Made by a program: the position numbers and the translations under genes
The notes under the pieces: generated by a model
Database searches by the model: none
What the model was told of the DNA's origin: nothing
Seen by the model: only the letters and a program-made list of their open reading frames with translations
Part shown: positions 60,592 to 64,000 of the stretch, piece after piece
Layout of the letters: each line of letters starts with the position of its first letter
Numbering within the stretch: position 1 is the stretch's first letter
Source: Saccharina japonica
Taxonomy: Eukaryota > Sar > Phaeophyceae > Laminariales > Laminariaceae
Reading direction: 5' to 3'
Length of the DNA stretch: 64,000 nucleotides
Assembly: GCA_008828725.1 (NCBI GenBank)
Contig: MEHQ01003123.1
Span: 348,251-412,250, forward strand

Positions 60592-60687
60592 TTATGGGGG
60601 ACCGAACATAGTAAATAGGCCCAAACATTGTTAGTAAAAATAGGTCAATAGTGTACCGTACTGTAGGTCCTATGGTCCCCCATAATA
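60592..60687. mobile_element. MITE, family G (in the inverted-repeat arm)
   Basis: TATTATGGGGGACCGAACAT and CCTATGGTCCCCCATAATA are inverted ends; interior CAAACATTGTTAGTAAAAAT. Mirrored at 63468-63563. Confidence 0.6.
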
Positions 60688-61805
60688 GTTCTAAAACAAA
60701 TATTTCGTACGAAGTATAACTATAAAACACCACAGCAACAGTTTCCCAGAATCAACATATAGAGTATAGAGTACAGGACACTTAAAGAGGAACAAGAAAC
60801 CCGGCTGAGGCTGGGTTTCTTAATTAGGGATGGGTACGTGATACACGAATTTCAGTATGAAACGACTCCCGAATTTCTTATTTACTAGTAAGAGAGACAC
60901 CTTTACCGGTAGTTGCTCAAACTTGAGAGCCCGCGCGGGTGTGTAAATATCACTATTGCCTCAGAAGGCAAAAAGTGCAACCCCTACGTAGGGTAAGGGG
61001 AGCGCTGCCTTTTAGGGGCGGCGGCTTATTATCTGAGCTCCTCGCATGGGGAGCTCACTCAACATACCACCCGAACCACGACTTCCGTATGCGCTGTATG
61101 CGCTGTGTGCGTTGTGTGCGATAGTCCTAAAACAAAGGTAACAGCAAAACTATCATTCTGACCGGTAAATGGTAGGGCTGGGCACTGGCTGACTCAGTCA
61201 GTTGCGACTGTACTGTCATCAACATCAAGCAGTATATTGGATTGCGCAGTAACACGCTCTCCCCTCTCCTCCCGAAATTGCATTGGTGGATTTCGTACTA
61301 TAATATGGCGTGTTTCTCGGATGTACGTGAGATAAACCCCGGATTGCAGCAGTATACTGTCTCTTCCCTCTCCTCCCAAAATGCATTTAGTGAATTTTCG
61401 TACTATAATATGGCCTGTTTCTTGGACGTAACGTAAGATGAACTCCCCTGGCGAATATACTGCCGGGTTAGTCAGTAGATTACTACTGCCAGTACATATT
61501 ATGCCAGTGCCAGCCCTAGTAATTGGTCACTTGGGCAAGCTCAACCTGTTCAGAAAATAGGGAGCCAAAAAGTGGTAAACCCTTACGGTGGGATGCGTCT
61601 TGGGTTAGGATTAGCAGTGTGGCAGTACAGAGACACGTATATTACGAAAATTCCAAGTGTTTTCGTCCCCACAACGGGAGGGTAGTCTTAAACGGGTTAT
61701 AAATAAGTATGTCAAATGCTCGGCACGGGCATACCGTTTTAAGGTCCATAATCCACTAGTAAATAGGACCAAATATTAGTTGGTAAAAATAAGGGCATAA
61801 ATAAC

Positions 61806-62344
61806 AGTGTGATGGAGATCTTTGGTTTTTGGTGCCACGCGTCAGGCTTAAGTTATCTATCAATGGCTCCTCCGTAACAGAAAGCTTACCCTGTACTGTA
61901 GATTACGATAATGTTACATGCCCTCATACCCGGGTAATCCTAGAAATATAGATATTATCTTAGTATATGCTCGGTATCTAGAAGGTCTATTTTACTATTT
62001 GCGTCTCCCGCACGCTGTATTGTAATGTATATATATTAAAAAATTATATATACCTTAAACCAGTATGGGCATTACATACATTACATACAGGTGCGCTTTT
62101 AATACGGGGGGCCATAGTAAATAGGACCTTCTTAAACCGGTACTCATCTTAAACTGGTATATACCTTAAACCAGTATGGGCATTACATACATTACATACA
62201 GGTGAGCTTTTATTGCGGGGGAGCATAGTAAATAGGACCTTCTTAAACCGATATATATATCTTAAACCAGTATGGGCATTACATACAGGTAAGCTTTTGA
62301 TACGGGGGACCTTATAGTAAATAGGCCTACGGTGCACACAAAGA
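61806..62344. repeat. Centre of the large inverted repeat
   Basis: Unpaired spacer. 62040-62335 contains about 2.5 units of the 110-bp satellite found at 55194-55830. The rest is AT-rich and unassigned. Confidence 0.75.
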
Positions 62345-64000
62345 CCTACCAGGTATTTATGTCCTTATTTTTACCAACTATATTTGGTCCTATTTACTAT
62401 GGATTATGGACCCTTAATGGTATGCCCGTGCCGAGCCATTTGACATACTTATGTTATAACCCGTTTAAGACTACCCTCCCGTTGTGGGGACGAAAACACT
62501 TGGAATTTTCGTAATATACGTGTCTCTGTACTGCACACTGCTAATCCTAACCCAAGACGCATCCCACCGTAGGGTTTCCACTTTTTGGCTCCCTATTTTC
62601 TGACAGGTTGAGCTTCCCAAGTGACCAATTACTAGGGCTGGGCACTGGCATAATATGTACTGGCAGTAGTAATCTACTGACTAACCCGGCCAGTATATTC
62701 GCCAGCGGAGTTTATCTTACGTACGTCCAAGAAACACGCCATATTATAGTACGAAAATTCACCAAATGCATTTTGGGAGGAGAGGGAAGAGACAGTATAC
62801 TGCTGCAATCCGGGGTTTATCTCACGTACATCCGAGAAACACGCCATATTATAGTACGAAAATCCACCAAATGCATTTCGGGAGGAGAGGGGAGAGGCAG
62901 TGTACTGCTGCAATCCAATATACTGCTTGATGCTGACGACAGTACAATCGCAACTGACTGAGTCAGCCAGTGCCCAGCCCTACCATTTACCGGTCAGAAT
63001 GATAGTTTTGCTGTTACCTTTGTTTTAGGACTATCGCACACAACGCACACAGCGCATACAGCGCATACGGAAGTCGTGGTTCGGGTGGTATGTTGAGTGA
63101 GCTCCCCATGCGAGGAGCTCAGATAATAAGCCGCCGCCCCTAAAAGGCAGCGCTCCCCTTACCCTACGTAGGGGTTGCACTTTTTGCCTTCTGAGGCAAT
63201 AGTGATATTTACACACCCGCGCGGGCTCTCAAGTTTGAGCAACTACCGGTAAAGGTGTCTCTCTTACTAGTAAATAAGAAATTCGGGAGTCGTTTCATAC
63301 TGAAATTCGTGTATCACGTACCCATCCCTAATTAAGAAACCCAGCCTCAGCCGGGTTTCTTGTTCCTCTTTAAGTGTCCTGTACTCTATACTCTATATGT
63401 TGATTCTGGGAAACTGTTGCTGTGGTGTTTTATAGTTATACTTCGTACGAAATATTTGTTTTAGAACTAGTATGGGGGACCATAGGACCTACAGTACGGT
63501 ACACTATTGACCTATTTTTACTAACAATGTTTGGGCCTATTTACTATGTTCGGTCCCCCATAATACCTACGGTACACCCAAAAACCTTAATATTGGCCGA
63601 TTTTTACCAACAATGTTTGGACCTAATTACTATGATAGCTTACCATAATAGCTTACCATGGGAATCTTGGTGGGGATGCGCGAACAGACTTCGTCGGAGG
63701 CATGTTTCGGTTGTGATAGTGAGCTCCTCATGTAAGGAGCTAAGAGAATAAGCCGCCAACCCTAAAAGGCAGGCGTTGGTCTAAAACTGTGTTTCTCTTG
63801 AATCGAGCTCCCTTAAATCGTAACCCCCCCTCCTCCCCTGTACGAGTTTAGCTGGGCTGTAACTTTGATGGGAAAACAACTGTCCCAAAATAGTTCCTTC
63901 CTAAGCCCCTTAAGAACTGGTCCCAAGTATTTGGGGACAAAATACTTGGAATTAGTGTGGGATTTTTTTTCAGTTCTGAATGGGTTCCTTTCCAACAATT

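Larger units (their letters stand above)
60155..64000. repeat. Large inverted repeat reaching the window edge
   Basis: 60155-~61805 is the near-identical inverse of ~62345-64000, with the symmetry axis at 62077.5. Arms are at least 1.65 kb. Paired landmarks include CAGTTCTGAATGGGTTCC, GAGGAGCTCACTATCACAAC, GCGCTGCCTTTTAGGGGCGG and CTCCCCTCTCCTCCCGAAAT. The arms contain piggyBac-like and family G MITE derivatives and two hairpin modules. Mirror-image ORFs on opposite strands show no known domain. Confidence 0.92.

Overview
This is a eukaryotic nuclear window that is mostly non-coding and packed with repeats. It holds one convincing host gene, one broken LTR retrotransposon and many small mobile-element families. 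The gene has seven exons with GT-AG introns of about 0.4 to 1.5 kb. It encodes a TPT/nucleotide-sugar-type transporter. Long introns rich in simple repeats, and a plastid-type phosphate translocator, would fit a photosynthetic stramenopile such as a brown alga. That assignment is inference; no marker in the window proves it. There is no bacterial gene organisation, rRNA, functional tRNA or CRISPR array.

Layout. 0.6-4.4 kb: a degenerate Ty1/copia element with two LTRs, a pol carrying two in-frame stops and a frameshift, and a 1.1 kb inverted duplication where gag and integrase should be. 4.4-38 kb: intergenic DNA made of tRNA-derived SINEs, several MITE families (mariner-like, piggyBac-like, hAT-like and unassigned), micro- and minisatellites, a recent 1057-bp-offset tandem duplication (26.3-28.2 kb) and a small assembly gap at 7237-7255. 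38.9-45.98 kb: the transporter gene, with two competing last exons. 46-58.7 kb: tandem repeats (16-, 27- and 110-bp units), two short exon-like fragments on the minus strand (an integrase-like piece at 50.8 kb and an unassigned one at 53.7 kb), and further MITEs. 58.7-60.1 kb: a head-to-tail pair of hAT-like elements. 60.16-64 kb: a very large inverted repeat that runs off the window edge.

The two clearest mobile-element calls are a non-autonomous hAT element at 34942-35834 with a perfect 8-bp target duplication (CCTGTAGA), and two ~90-bp piggyBac-like MITEs bounded by TTAA. The most puzzling signal is a ~50-bp core that recurs at least seven times in unrelated surroundings on both strands. 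It can be read as the peptide MSFDEILDLTA and also contains nested inverted repeats. The transporter itself is odd: glutamine sits where relatives usually have a substrate-binding lysine, its last exon appears duplicated, and the C-terminus from the first of the two last exons is encoded by a dispersed repeat.
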